Positions 48,069-57,795 of a stretch of 64,000 nucleotides of DNA are shown here, piece by piece (within the stretch, counting starts at the first letter, position 1; each line of letters begins with the position of its first letter). The stretch covers positions 1 to 64,000 of the forward strand of contig NZ_PVNP01000193.1 in NCBI RefSeq assembly GCF_002993365.1, given 5' to 3'. The notes below the pieces were generated by a model, which was not told where the DNA came from, did no database searches, and saw only the letters and a program-made list of their open reading frames with translations. Source of the stretch: Marisediminitalea alba. Its GTDB lineage: Bacteria; Pseudomonadota; Gammaproteobacteria; Enterobacterales; Alteromonadaceae. A program made the position numbers and the translations under genes.

Positions 48069-48290
48069 CTAAAGCACAGCAGAGTTCATGGCTGAGCCAG
48101 CAAAGGAGCTTGTGGTTTGTTTGCTGGTCTTCCACGTCCACCATTTTTCATGAAAATAAAACGCGACCGTATTAATCAATGGCTCAACCAATGCCATAGC
48201 ACCACCAATCAATAAACTCCCCGTAAGCAGGTATGCCACGGTAAAAGCAACAGTGAAATGCAAAATGGCGAAAGTAATAGTTTTTTTCAT
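48069..48290 (-). CDS. DUF2061 small membrane protein
   Basis: 73 residues with two hydrophobic helices (TITFAILHFTVAFTVAYLLTG and LIGGAMALVEPLINTVAFYF) followed by HEKWWTWKTSK. This is the DUF2061 pattern: His and Trp just after the second helix. Function is unknown. There is an excellent ribosome site (AGGAGA). It is transcribed towards katG and away from the adenylate cyclase. Confidence 0.88.
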   Translation of the reverse strand: MKKTITFAILHFTVAFTVAYLLTGSLLIGGAMALVEPLINTVAFYFHEKWWTWKTSKQTTSSFAGSAMNSAVL

Positions 48291-48568
48291 ATCGAACTCT
48301 CCTGAAGTTGTTATTAAGAATTATTATCGATTAGAAATGCTTTTTAAAATCTAATAAATTGATTGATTAAATCATCGAAAAGCATCAGGCAAGGATTTGA
48401 ATCAATAATTCTGCCGGTAGCGCTGGCGTCAGTTAAACGGGCAAGGTATAACAGAGTGAAAATCTCAGTCTAAAGAACTGAGTTTGAATCAGATTATTTC
48501 GGCAGAGTACTGCAGTCTGAAATAAAATGACTATCCTTTAACGAGTATTTAAGGATAAATGTGGTGCA

Positions 48569-50557
48569 ATGAGTTCACAGCCGTCGCTTACAATTCAGCA
48601 AAACCTGACCATTCGATTACTGCGGGTGCTACGCTATAACAAGGCCCGTATCGAGCGGGCACAGGCGTTATTGCCGCCAGAGCGCCGGCCATTGTTTCAT
48701 GTCATCCCATTTTTATTGCACGTTAATCATCCTGATCTTCCCGGTTATGTCGATGCCGATGCAGAGCTCTTTTATGGCCTTAATAACTTCAGTTTTCGTG
48801 ACGAAATAAAAGATGCGTTGTTTACTATTTTTCCTCAGCATCATGACTTATTTGACGACATCAAGTCTGTCTGGCCCCGCCAGCGAGCCATCGACGCTTT
48901 GGTGTTAATGGGCAGTATTGGCACCATCGCGCAATCGGAGAAGTCTGACTTTGATTACTGGGTTTGTGTAGACGGCAATAAACTGAGCGAAGCGTCTTTA
49001 GCGGCTATGCAGCGCAAACTCAACACCGTTGAAGACTGGGCGATGAGCTGCTACGACATCGAAGTGCATTTTTTCCTGTCGGATATCGACAAAGTCAGAA
49101 ACAATGATTTTGGCGTAGCCGAAGGCGAAAGTGCCGGATCGGCTCAGGCCGTGTTCTTAAAATCCGAATTTTATACCACCAATATCGTGGTGGCGGGTAA
49201 GGCGCCATTCTGGTGGTTAACGCCCGACGCTACTACCGAACAGCAGTATTACTCCCTGCTGAACGCCCTGGAAGAGGGCGGCTCACCGGATCCCAACTGG
49301 TTCATGGATCTGGGCCATCTCGACAAGCTGGATATCAAGGAATTGTTTGGCGCGGCAATCTGGCAGTTGGGTAAAGCTATCGAGTCGCCATTTAAATCAG
49401 TTTTAAAAATGGCCAAGCTGGAAGTGTTTCTGGAGAATCTGGAGCAAGAGCAGCCGTTGTGTAACCTGCTGAAAAAACGGGTTCATCACGGCGATGAAGC
49501 GCCGGGCAACGTGGCCAATATCGATCCCTACGCTCTGATGTTTGATCAGCTGCTGAGCCATTATCAGGCGGTCAACGAACCGGAAACCGTGTTGCTGCTA
49601 CAGCAGTGCCTTTATATTAAGTGCAATTGCCAGCTCAGCCAGCCCGTGGCTGAGAGTGATATTACCTTTAAACGGCGAATAATTGCTGGCCTGGTTAAAC
49701 AGTGGGGGTGGACCAAAAGTCAGATCCGCCATCTGGATAATTCTCATAACTGGTCGCTCACCGAGTTAGTCCAACTGAGCCGTAAAATTCACCGTTTCTT
49801 AATTTATTGCTACCGGCGCATGTCCTCTCAGCTGCAAATGGATAATCAGTCGGTCAGTCGTGAAGACATGGCCGTATTGGGCCGCCGCCTCGATACGTTT
49901 TATTCAAAAAAAGAGCACAAGCTGGAATTTTTACGCATCGGCTTTGACGACAACGTATTTTGCCCGGTGATTACTATTAAACAGCACCGGCGTAAAAATG
50001 GTCAGCAGGTTTGGGCAGCCTATAGTGACGACCAGCTCGGCGTGCTGGGTAAGAACCAGGAAAAAGCCCGCATTAGTGTGGCCGCATCGCCAGTGAGGCT
50101 CATATTATGGTGCGTCTGTAATCGCGTCATCGATATCAGTACCACAGTGTTACTGGATTACGATACCGACCCGGTTACCGACAGCGACATACATGCCCTG
50201 ATTAAGCATTTTGGTAAGATCTTCGGCCCGGTGCGGGTTAATACCATTCCACGGGAAGCCCTGTTAAGCCCGATGCAAATAAAGGCCTGCATGGCGGTCG
50301 TCAATTTCACCTCCAGCCGTCTCAAGCCTACGGTGGATGAAGTAACCGTTATCTATACCACCACGTGGGGGGAGACTTACGTGGTGCCCGGAAAAGAATC
50401 GCTGGATAAGCTGGATAAATTGTGGTTTGAGTTGCAGGAGTCTGTTCCTCGCCCGCCTTGCTACATCTTTGTGCCGGAAAGTTCGCAGCGCAAACGTATC
50501 TATCAGGCTTTCATTGATGCCGCAGAACAGGACTTTGAGTTGCTAAACTACTGGTAA
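48569..50557 (+). CDS. Class I adenylate cyclase, short form
   Basis: 662 residues homologous to enterobacterial CyaA (about 850). The N-terminal segment (NLTIRLLRVLRYNKARIERAQALLPPERRPLFHVIPFLLHVNHPDLPGYV) and the catalytic block LVLMGSIGTIAQSEKSDFDYWVCVD near 111-135, a nucleotidyltransferase GS...DxD motif, are well kept. So are the IEVHFFLSDIDKVRNNDFG and EGESAGSAQAVFLKSEFYRT-like regions. It makes cAMP from ATP. The C-terminal half, which in E. coli carries glucose-PTS regulation, is shortened and diverged. It could be a second, paralogous cyclase rather than the main cyaA. Confidence 0.9.
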   Translation: MSSQPSLTIQQNLTIRLLRVLRYNKARIERAQALLPPERRPLFHVIPFLLHVNHPDLPGYVDADAELFYGLNNFSFRDEIKDALFTIFPQHHDLFDDIKSVWPRQRAIDALVLMGSIGTIAQSEKSDFDYWVCVDGNKLSEASLAAMQRKLNTVEDWAMSCYDIEVHFFLSDIDKVRNNDFGVAEGESAGSAQAVFLKSEFYTTNIVVAGKAPFWWLTPDATTEQQYYSLLNALEEGGSPDPNWFMDLGHLDKLDIKELFGAAIWQLGKAIESPFKSVLKMAKLEVFLENLEQEQPLCNLLKKRVHHGDEAPGNVANIDPYALMFDQLLSHYQAVNEPETVLLLQQCLYIKCNCQLSQPVAESDITFKRRIIAGLVKQWGWTKSQIRHLDNSHNWSLTELVQLSRKIHRFLIYCYRRMSSQLQMDNQSVSREDMAVLGRRLDTFYSKKEHKLEFLRIGFDDNVFCPVITIKQHRRKNGQQVWAAYSDDQLGVLGKNQEKARISVAASPVRLILWCVCNRVIDISTTVLLDYDTDPVTDSDIHALIKHFGKIFGPVRVNTIPREALLSPMQIKACMAVVNFTSSRLKPTVDEVTVIYTTTWGETYVVPGKESLDKLDKLWFELQESVPRPPCYIFVPESSQRKRIYQAFIDAAEQDFELLNYW

Positions 50558-50581
50558 CCAGACGATTTTTTATTTCCGTGA

Positions 50582-51457
50582 TTACCCTGGAGCCTTTAAC
50601 TCGAACTGTTTAGGCCAGTCGCGGTAATTAAACACCTGCCCCTCATTGCGAATTCGGGCAATTTCTCCCAGGTCGACGGTGGCATACACCCAGGCAGGAT
50701 CGCTGTTTTCACCTTCGGCTAAAATGCCGTTAGCCGGAAAACCATAATCAACCGGACTGTAAACGCTGGCGCGGCCGGTGTTGGCGTCGACGGCGGGCGA
50801 CCAGCTGGCATCACCAACCGTTGGGGACTGAACCACATAGCATTGATTCTCTAGTGCACGTGCCTGACAACCTATGCGTACCCGGTGGAAGCCCGCCTGG
50901 GTATCCGTACAACTGGGTACCAGCAGCAGATCCGCGCCAGCCGCCACCTGATGGTTGGCGATTAAGGGAAATTCAGAGTCGTAACAAATGTGAATGCCTA
51001 TCCGGCCTAACGGTGTATCAATCACTTTAATCTCGGTGCCCGGGCTAATGTGCCATTGTTCGTTCTCGAACCGGGTCATGATGAGCTTATCCTGATAGCC
51101 GAGCAGCTCCTCAGGGCCAAACAGATTGGCACGATTCACAAAACTGCCATCCTCCTGCGCGGTAGGAAAAGAACTGGCCAGAATATGCACATCGTATTGG
51201 GCTGCTAACGATTTATGCAGGTCAACCCAACGGGGCAACAGGCCTTGCATAGCGTGCAGTTGCCGGGCTAGATCACTATATACCGCTTCGCCAAACAGGG
51301 AACTAAGCTCCATGCTGCCATACTCAGGAAAAACCAGCAGTCTGGCCCCTTGTCTGGCCGCGCGGCTTACCCAGTCTTCAAGCTTACTGGCAAACTCATC
51401 CCAGTGTTCAAAAAAACCGATGTCATACTGAGCAGAGGCCAGTTTAAATGTGTGCAT
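50582..51457 (-). CDS. Carbon-nitrogen hydrolase (nitrilase superfamily)
   Basis: 291 residues with the complete catalytic triad: Glu in ARLLVFPEYGSMELSS, Lys in GYQDKLIMTRFE and Cys in IGIHICYDSEFP. Members cleave or form amide bonds, most often omega-amidase, carbamoylase or amidase reactions. There is no signal peptide. It is the last gene of a SnoaL-GNAT-nitrilase unit, eight bases behind the GNAT gene. GNAT and nitrilase domains are also known fused in one protein, which supports a shared reaction. The substrate is unknown. Confidence 0.9.
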   Translation of the reverse strand: MHTFKLASAQYDIGFFEHWDEFASKLEDWVSRAARQGARLLVFPEYGSMELSSLFGEAVYSDLARQLHAMQGLLPRWVDLHKSLAAQYDVHILASSFPTAQEDGSFVNRANLFGPEELLGYQDKLIMTRFENEQWHISPGTEIKVIDTPLGRIGIHICYDSEFPLIANHQVAAGADLLLVPSCTDTQAGFHRVRIGCQARALENQCYVVQSPTVGDASWSPAVDANTGRASVYSPVDYGFPANGILAEGENSDPAWVYATVDLGEIARIRNEGQVFNYRDWPKQFELKAPG

Positions 51458-51465
51458 TGCTACTC

Positions 51466-52056
51466 CTAAGAGAGTGATTTCATCCAGAATGTCATGGGTT
51501 TGGTAGACTCCTCAGACTCACCTATTTCCTTCCAACTGAAGGTGGTCGTCAGGTCGGCACATTTCTGATAACCGCGATGCTGCCAGAATGTATCAAGTGG
51601 CTTAAAATCTGCCGGGCGGGCCGGGTGATCAGCCGGGCGCTGAACCGCACAAAAGCATGAGTGAGTCATGCCGGCGATGGCTTTGGCGTGCGCCTCTCGA
51701 TATTCAAAAAAGGCAACACCCGCCCCCTGACCACGATATTGCGGCAGCAGCACCGACTCGCCACAATAAAAAATGCACTCAGTATCAAACCCGGCATTCA
51801 CAAAAGGCTGCTTTACTTCTGAAGTTTCATGCTTCAGCGGTACGCCGGTAGACGCGCCTACGGCTTTAGCGCCATCGAATGCGAGCACAATAATACTCTC
51901 GGGCGCTGCAATATAGGTACTCAGATAACGGGCTTCATATGCGGCATCGCCATCATATAAATAGGGAAAGTCGCGAAACACCTGCATGCGCAGCTGGGCG
52001 AGTTCATCTATATATTGATGTAGGGCTGCACCGGATAAACATTTAAAAGTAAGCAT
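51466..52056 (-). CDS. GNAT-family N-acyltransferase
   Basis: 196 residues of the Gcn5-related acetyltransferase fold. The start reads LRMQVFRDFPYLYDGDAAYEARYLSTYI, a strand motif typical of the nitrilase-associated GNAT group. The acetyl-CoA loop is GESVLLPQYRGQGAGVAFFEYREAHA (Q/RxxGxG/A). It is in an operon with a carbon-nitrogen hydrolase (downstream, 8 bases) and a SnoaL-like protein (upstream, 19 bases). It probably acylates a small amine or amide that the hydrolase also handles; this is inference from fusion and neighbourhood. Confidence 0.85.
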   Translation of the reverse strand: MLTFKCLSGAALHQYIDELAQLRMQVFRDFPYLYDGDAAYEARYLSTYIAAPESIIVLAFDGAKAVGASTGVPLKHETSEVKQPFVNAGFDTECIFYCGESVLLPQYRGQGAGVAFFEYREAHAKAIAGMTHSCFCAVQRPADHPARPADFKPLDTFWQHRGYQKCADLTTTFSWKEIGESEESTKPMTFWMKSLS

Positions 52057-52075
52057 ATTGGGTGTTGTGTAGCAA

Positions 52076-52486
52076 TCAGGCCGAAACCTGTGCTATCCAT
52101 TCTTCAAGGTTGTAATAGTTGGTTACCCGGGCAACCAGGCCATCACGAATATCAAAAAACGCACCGGCCGGCAGCTTATAAGTCTGCCCGTTGGCTTCGG
52201 GTAACCCCTCATCGGTGGCCAGGTATTCGCCTAATACGGTAAATTCTACTGCAGCTCGGTCGCCCGCGGTATTGGTCATTACTTCAATATCTACAATGGT
52301 TTCTTTGTAGTGTTTGTTCATGCGCGCCATAAACGCCGCAAAGGCATCTTTACCGTCTTCGCGTGCGCCCTGATTGATGTCATGAATCACATCATGGGTG
52401 AGCAGCGACAAAAAGGTGTCCATATCCTGCTTGCTAAAAGCAGCGTAGTAATCCTGAAGTAACTTAACAGTTGCCTGACTCACCAA
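52076..52486 (-). CDS. SnoaL/NTF2-like fold protein
   Basis: 136 residues, cone-shaped alpha+beta NTF2-like fold. It has LLQDYYAAFSKQDMDTFLSLLTHDVIHDINQGAREDGKDAFAAFMARMNKHYKE, then a beta-sheet half (DRAAVEFTVLGEYLATD, GAFFDIRDGLVARVTNYYNLEEWI). Relatives include ketosteroid-isomerase-like and uncharacterised binding proteins; nothing fixes the ligand. It is the first gene of the SnoaL-GNAT-nitrilase unit. Confidence 0.85.
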   Translation of the reverse strand: MVSQATVKLLQDYYAAFSKQDMDTFLSLLTHDVIHDINQGAREDGKDAFAAFMARMNKHYKETIVDIEVMTNTAGDRAAVEFTVLGEYLATDEGLPEANGQTYKLPAGAFFDIRDGLVARVTNYYNLEEWIAQVSA

Positions 52487-52757
52487 AAATATCCTTCCTA
52501 AATAGCTAAGAAGTGAATGATAGTCCGCTGGAGTAAGAGTTTAAATACCCGTCGGCGGTGATCGACCGATTTATGTCGCAAGTTCAATGGTCAGCCAGTT
52601 CTGACAGCTGTGAAGTTCACGATTTCGATTAGGTGTGTGCTTTTTTTATGCACGGATTCTGATCGCTTGTATACTAAATGGGTGGGCGGTGCATATTAAC
52701 AGGACTGATTTTGTATACTGGTGCATTCTAAGTATTTAATTTGTTGAGTGTAAATTG

Positions 52758-55460
52758 ATGTCGGTGAAAGACTTAAGGCGTGCATCCATCCAGAGCAGCA
52801 TCAGCAAGTCTGTGTGGTTACCACTGATTGTTTTGGTTATCGGCTACCTCTATGCCACCGAAGTGGGTAAAAGTTACGAAGCGCAGCGAGGTCAACTGAT
52901 CACCGAAGCCCTTGAGCAGCGCCTGGCGCAAATCAGCGAAGCGGTAAATGATCGCGTATCACTTTATGCGTACGGGCTGTCGAGCTTAAAAGCATCGATT
53001 GTGGCAGTGGGTATAGATAACCTGAATTACGATTACGTACAAACCTATGCCAGAAGCCAGAATTACAGTCAGCAATACCCGGGCGCCCGGGGATTTGGCT
53101 TTATCCGCAGAGTCGAGGTAACAGACTTTGCCGAATTCATCGCCATGGCGGGGCTGGACAGGCCGGATAAACAATTTGAACTTCGCACATTAACACCTCA
53201 TACCAACAGTTATTTTATCATCCAGTACATAATGCCTGAGCACGCAAACCTACAGGCTATCGGGCTGGATATTGGCTCTGAAACCATGCGACGTCGCTCT
53301 GCAGAGAAAGCCGCAAAATCGAATTCTACCCAGTTAACGGCGCCTATCACCCTGGTGCAGGCAAATAAAAAGCGCTTGCAGGGTTTTTTAATTATGCAGC
53401 CGGTGTACAACACGTTGAACGTGCCGGAGGCGGATGATGCGCGGATGAAAGCGTTGGTGGGCTGGAGCTACGCACCGCTGCTGATCGATGAAGTGTTATC
53501 TTCGGTAAGTGGTTTACGCGATGACGTGATGCTTACTATCGATGATATCTCTGCCGGCGATGCCCTGACGTTCTTTGGGCGTCATCAGGATGGCAGTCTT
53601 GACGCCTTGAAAATTCAGCAAACCTTACAACTGTTCGGCCGCAACTGGCGTTTATCGCTAACGCCAAACCAGGCTTTTATTGATGGTTTGCGTTTACCGT
53701 CCAGGCAACAGGCGTTCAATAATACGCTGGCTATCGTGACCAGTCTGGCATTGGTGATTTTCAGTCTACATATTGTGTTAAGCCGCCGTGCTGATGCAAA
53801 ACGTTATAAACGGGGGCTTGCCGAGGCCAATCAACGCGCCCTGGAGTTAAACAATGAAAAGCTGGAAGGCGAAGTAGCTGCCCGTACTCATGAGATAGCC
53901 CAGGCGAATATTTTACAGCGGCGGATCCTGGAAAGTGCTGGTTACGCGCTGATTGCTACCGATAATGAGGGTCTGATTACTGCATTTAACCCGGCTGCCG
54001 AAAAGTTGATTGGCTACCGCTCCGACGAAATGGTTGGTAAGCAGACCCCTGCTGTTTTTCATTTGTATGAAGAGATGGAAGCCCGGGCAGCAGAGCTCAC
54101 CGAAGAGCTCGGACGGCGGATTGAACCTGGCTTCGACGTATTCGTGGAAAAAGTGATAAACGGTAATACTGACATCAACAACTGGACCTATGTGCGCAAA
54201 GATGGCTCTAAGGTACCGGTGCGACTCAGTGCTACCAGTTTATTCGATGAAGACGGTAATCTCTTTGGTTTTCTTGGGATCGCTTACGATCTCACTCCGC
54301 AGTTAAAACGCGAGCAGGAACTAAAAGAGGCGCGGCTTCAGGCAGAGCAGGCCAATGAGGCTAAGTCGAGCTTCCTGGCCAATATGAGTCATGAGATCCG
54401 CACACCGCTAAACGGTATTTACGGTGCCCTGCAACTGATCCGCCGCTCCGATGTGGGCGAGCAACACAGTGGTTTGCTGGATAAGGCAGTTTACTCCACT
54501 CGCAATCTGAGCAGGATTATTAACGATATCCTCGACTTCTCTAAAATCGAAGCGGGTAAGATAAGTATCGACCCTCATCCTTTTAGTTTGTCGACTATGC
54601 TTGATGGACTGCAATCGGATATGTCGATGATTGCAGGCAATAAACCCGTGGCGCTGCTCTTTGAAAATCAGGCAAATCATGATGTCTGGATTGGTGATGC
54701 GGGGAGAATACGTCAGGTGCTGCTGAACATTGGCACTAACGCTATAAAATTCACCGAGCAGGGAAAAGTCACTATCTCGGCCCGCAACACTGCCAGTGAT
54801 GAATTGCTGTTCAGTATTACCGATACCGGTCAGGGCATGACCAAAGACGCTCTGGACCGATTGTTTGAGCGCTTTGAGCAAGCTGATTCCTCCACCACTC
54901 GTAAATACGGCGGTACGGGGCTCGGAATGGCCATCACCCAATCACTGGTGCACGTAATGCACGGCAAGATCCGGGTGGTGAGTAAACCGGGTGAGGGGTC
55001 GAGGTTTATTGTCACTCTACCAGTAGTTAAGGCTGCCGGTGATGTGCTTGACTCGGCACCGGATAATGATGAGAAACAACCCGATTTAAGCAACGTAATG
55101 ATCCTGGTGGCTGAAGACAACGAAATTAATCGTGCAGTGATAGAGGCTATGCTGGCAGAAACCAGAGCAACCCTGTTTTTTGCCGAAAACGGCCTGGAAG
55201 CAGTTGAGTTTGTAGGTAAGAAACGTCCGGACTTGGTGTTAATGGATATTCAAATGCCGGTCATGGATGGTGTGGAAGCCTGTAAACGAATTAAAAGTCT
55301 GCATCCTGAATTGCCGGTGGTAGCGGTAACCGCCAATGCCATGGCCGCAGATGTAGCGCTCTATCGTGAAGAGGGTTTTGATGATTATTTATCGAAGCCT
55401 GTAGAAGTGGGGCAGCTTAATGCTGTACTGGCGCAATATCTTACTGCGGAGACAGAGTGA
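52758..55460 (+). CDS. CHASE-domain hybrid sensor histidine kinase
   Basis: 900 residues from the ATG at 52758. Transmembrane helices at about 19-36 and 319-342 bracket a periplasmic CHASE domain (YAYGLSSLKASIVA... SQQYPGARGFGFIRRVE). A PAS domain begins near 390 (ILESAGYALIATDNEGLITAFNPAAEKLIGY). HisKA has ANMSHEIRTPLNG (His near 544), and HATPase has IGTNAIKFTEQG, DTGQGM and YGGTGLGMAI. The receiver has ILVAEDNEINR and LVLMDIQMPVMDG (Asp near 830). It senses an extracellular ligand, of unknown nature, and phosphorylates its own receiver. No output regulator is adjacent. Confidence 0.93.
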   Translation: MSVKDLRRASIQSSISKSVWLPLIVLVIGYLYATEVGKSYEAQRGQLITEALEQRLAQISEAVNDRVSLYAYGLSSLKASIVAVGIDNLNYDYVQTYARSQNYSQQYPGARGFGFIRRVEVTDFAEFIAMAGLDRPDKQFELRTLTPHTNSYFIIQYIMPEHANLQAIGLDIGSETMRRRSAEKAAKSNSTQLTAPITLVQANKKRLQGFLIMQPVYNTLNVPEADDARMKALVGWSYAPLLIDEVLSSVSGLRDDVMLTIDDISAGDALTFFGRHQDGSLDALKIQQTLQLFGRNWRLSLTPNQAFIDGLRLPSRQQAFNNTLAIVTSLALVIFSLHIVLSRRADAKRYKRGLAEANQRALELNNEKLEGEVAARTHEIAQANILQRRILESAGYALIATDNEGLITAFNPAAEKLIGYRSDEMVGKQTPAVFHLYEEMEARAAELTEELGRRIEPGFDVFVEKVINGNTDINNWTYVRKDGSKVPVRLSATSLFDEDGNLFGFLGIAYDLTPQLKREQELKEARLQAEQANEAKSSFLANMSHEIRTPLNGIYGALQLIRRSDVGEQHSGLLDKAVYSTRNLSRIINDILDFSKIEAGKISIDPHPFSLSTMLDGLQSDMSMIAGNKPVALLFENQANHDVWIGDAGRIRQVLLNIGTNAIKFTEQGKVTISARNTASDELLFSITDTGQGMTKDALDRLFERFEQADSSTTRKYGGTGLGMAITQSLVHVMHGKIRVVSKPGEGSRFIVTLPVVKAAGDVLDSAPDNDEKQPDLSNVMILVAEDNEINRAVIEAMLAETRATLFFAENGLEAVEFVGKKRPDLVLMDIQMPVMDGVEACKRIKSLHPELPVVAVTANAMAADVALYREEGFDDYLSKPVEVGQLNAVLAQYLTAETE

Positions 55461-55488
55461 ATCGGGCAGTCCGTTGCCCGTCTGAGGA

Positions 55489-56463
55489 TTATTGAATGTC
55501 GATAGTCGTTTGTTCGGTTGCGGTTACCGATGTTTCGACCACGGCCTGGAAGCTGAATACCTCTGCATTCTCATCAGTTTCCGGCTCGTCGTTTAACGCC
55601 AGGCAGCTGAAGCCTACCGTATAAGGGCCGGCCGGCAGGTAGCCAGCGACAAATTCATAGTTCTCACTCTCTTCATTGTAATTGACGTTAGCCACAGTGT
55701 AGGGAGAGATTTCATCGGCATTGGCCGGTTCGTCGGCATCATCGCCCAGCAGCGTTTCATCCAGCGTGTCGCCTTCATATACGTAAACGGCATTACCGCT
55801 GTTCATATCTATCTTTTCGGCACAAGCCGCGCTTTCAATTAACGCCGGTGAAACCGTGCCGAATAACGTGCCTACTGAGTCGTTTGCGACTAACCGTACG
55901 CCACGGGGTTTTAAGAAGATAGTGTTGGGCTGACCCACCGGGTCGACCAGGCTCTTACGCAAATCAAATTCTACGGTATAAGCGGCTTCTACACCCGGTA
56001 GGGCTTCAATGCCGTCGAGCTTCAACTCGTTGCTGGGCACTTTGAGTTCAAAGGTGCCGCTGTCCATTTCAATGTAAGAGTCTGCGGTGACTTCAAGGCG
56101 CAACTGGGTATAAGTCCCGATGGGAATTTCGGTGGCATCCACGATGGTAACAAAGGCTTCGCCCTGATAATTGAGCAGGTCGATAGCCTGTGGATCGTTG
56201 TTTTCATCGCGCACATCAAAGGTAATCGGACCGTCAGGACCAATAAGCTCCACGCTATTAAAGTACACCACAACAGCGTTAGCCTGATCTACCGGAGCAT
56301 CTGATATGGCGAGGCTGAAAGAGGCGGTGTCTGGTTCGGGGGTGGGATTATCACTGCCACCACCGCCACAGGCGACCATGGCGGACGACATGGCAACAAC
56401 AGAAAGTGTTCTCGCGGTTTGTTTTTTTAAAGCGTCTGAAACGACGTTTAACGGCTTTTTCAT
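55489..56463 (-). CDS. DUF4382 lipoprotein
   Basis: 324 residues from the ATG at 56463 (TAGGAG six bases upstream). The lipobox is SAMVACGGGGSDN with Cys near residue 31, followed by a Gly/Pro-rich linker. The DUF4382 domain begins at ASFSLAISDAPVDQANAVVVYFNSVELIG, and a second beta-rich domain runs from about 185 to the end, rich in Asp and Glu. It is probably an outer-membrane or surface lipoprotein with a carbohydrate-binding-like or prealbumin-like fold; the function is unknown. Confidence 0.85.
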   Translation of the reverse strand: MKKPLNVVSDALKKQTARTLSVVAMSSAMVACGGGGSDNPTPEPDTASFSLAISDAPVDQANAVVVYFNSVELIGPDGPITFDVRDENNDPQAIDLLNYQGEAFVTIVDATEIPIGTYTQLRLEVTADSYIEMDSGTFELKVPSNELKLDGIEALPGVEAAYTVEFDLRKSLVDPVGQPNTIFLKPRGVRLVANDSVGTLFGTVSPALIESAACAEKIDMNSGNAVYVYEGDTLDETLLGDDADEPANADEISPYTVANVNYNEESENYEFVAGYLPAGPYTVGFSCLALNDEPETDENAEVFSFQAVVETSVTATEQTTIDIQ

Positions 56464-56469
56464 TTTCAA

Positions 56470-57219
56470 CTCCTACATCAATGTCTGGCATTGAACATCT
56501 TTTTTCATTATCTGAATACTTAAAGTGCCATTATGCTCCATCAAGCGTTATGCCAGGCCGGTAATACGTATGCTTATCAATGCTTTAGTTTTAATTATTG
56601 TAAGTGTTCAACGTTGCTCTTCCGGTAAATGTTGCAATATTGCTACAGAATTTACTTATGGTTCATGAGCATACGTTTAGGCATGTACGTTGCAGCTGTG
56701 TTCTGGCGGTAGAAAGATAGCCCCTCGATAGTAATATCGAGCATTGCCTTGCCGGCAGTTCGTTCATTGATTTGAGCTGTCAGACGTGTTCTGGATAGCT
56801 CGCAAGTTGATTGTCAATAATCACACATATCCCCCTTTGTGCGATACCAGGTGTTGTATTAGTCAAGTTTATTTCGGGTTTTACCCGGTAGTATAAGTAC
56901 ATCCCTTTGCCCGGATGAATGTGCAATAAAGTAGTGCTAGTTACCTATTTTTTACAGGGTGAGTCAGAAAAAGTAGCACGAATAACCAATCATAATGTTT
57001 TGCTGGCAGGATCACTGCCAGTAAGTGAAATGTAGGCAGATCACGTTCACCACAGGCAATAATACCTGCAGTGCTGAACTGAACGACTCACTTGCGGCGT
57101 GGGATTTCGTCGCCGGTTTTCCGGTTTTTTGAGCGGTGATGTTGGTAGATTGCAGTTTACCGGGTGTTCTTTATACTGGCATTGGATAACAGCAGGTTTG
57201 CTGTAATAAGGAACAGGCA
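56470..57219. other. 750-base intergenic region, no gene seen
   Basis: Frames are short and lack ribosome sites. It contains two perfect small hairpins, CTCGATA-GTAA-TATCGAG at about 56726-56743 and CTGGCAG-GATCA-CTGCCAG at about 57002-57020. The promoter of the divergent phosphatase-like gene must lie near the right end (TTTATACTGGCATTGG... before 57220). No repeat shared with the 0-6 kb region was found. Confidence 0.45.
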
Positions 57220-57771
57220 ATGAATAAAGACAGGAATAAGACAGGCAGGACCCTCTGCGCATGGCTGTTAGGGTCAGCCGGCTTTATGGCGTTTGCCGTC
57301 GGCGCAGTCGAAAAACCACTGACCAGCCTTAAAAATTATCAGGTCAATACGCCACAGATGATGAGCTCCGGGTTACCTGATGCTGCCCATTTTGAAACCT
57401 TTAAATCTCTCGGAGTCACCCGGGTAATCGATCTTATCCCCGGAGACAGGAATGAGGAACAAACTTTAGTCAGCGATTTGGGCATGGATTATCACAACAT
57501 TCAGGTGGAGTGGGAAAATCCAACCGTGGCCAACTTTGTCGACTATGTGGCGTTTATGGAAAGCCCGGCCCAGCAGGGTGTGACGTTAACACACTGCAAG
57601 TTAAACTGGCGGGGCGCAGTATTTACCTATTTATATCGTGTTATCCGCCTGCAGGAAAACGAAGCCGCAGCGCGGCAAGATATGCTGGCTATCTGGCAGC
57701 CCAATGACACCTGGCAGCACTTTATCGAAAAGGTAAAGCAGCATTACCAGGCGGAGTCGTTTGCGGGTTAA
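57220..57771 (+). CDS. Exported protein tyrosine phosphatase-like protein
   Basis: 183 residues with a signal peptide (about 1-28: LCAWLLGSAGFMAFAVGAVEK) and a dual-specificity-phosphatase-like fold (MMSSGLPDAAHFETFKSLGVTRVIDLIPGDRNEEQTLVSDLGMDYHNIQVEWENPT). The signature reads HCKLNWRG (Cys126, Arg131), i.e. CX4R rather than CX5R. I recall related bacterial proteins having HCxxNxR, but activity is unproven. It lies 24 bases before an SDR gene, probably in one operon. AAGGAACAG precedes the ATG. Confidence 0.8.
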   Translation: MNKDRNKTGRTLCAWLLGSAGFMAFAVGAVEKPLTSLKNYQVNTPQMMSSGLPDAAHFETFKSLGVTRVIDLIPGDRNEEQTLVSDLGMDYHNIQVEWENPTVANFVDYVAFMESPAQQGVTLTHCKLNWRGAVFTYLYRVIRLQENEAAARQDMLAIWQPNDTWQHFIEKVKQHYQAESFAG

Positions 57772-57795
57772 TCGTTAATTTTTTAGGAGGCAAGG

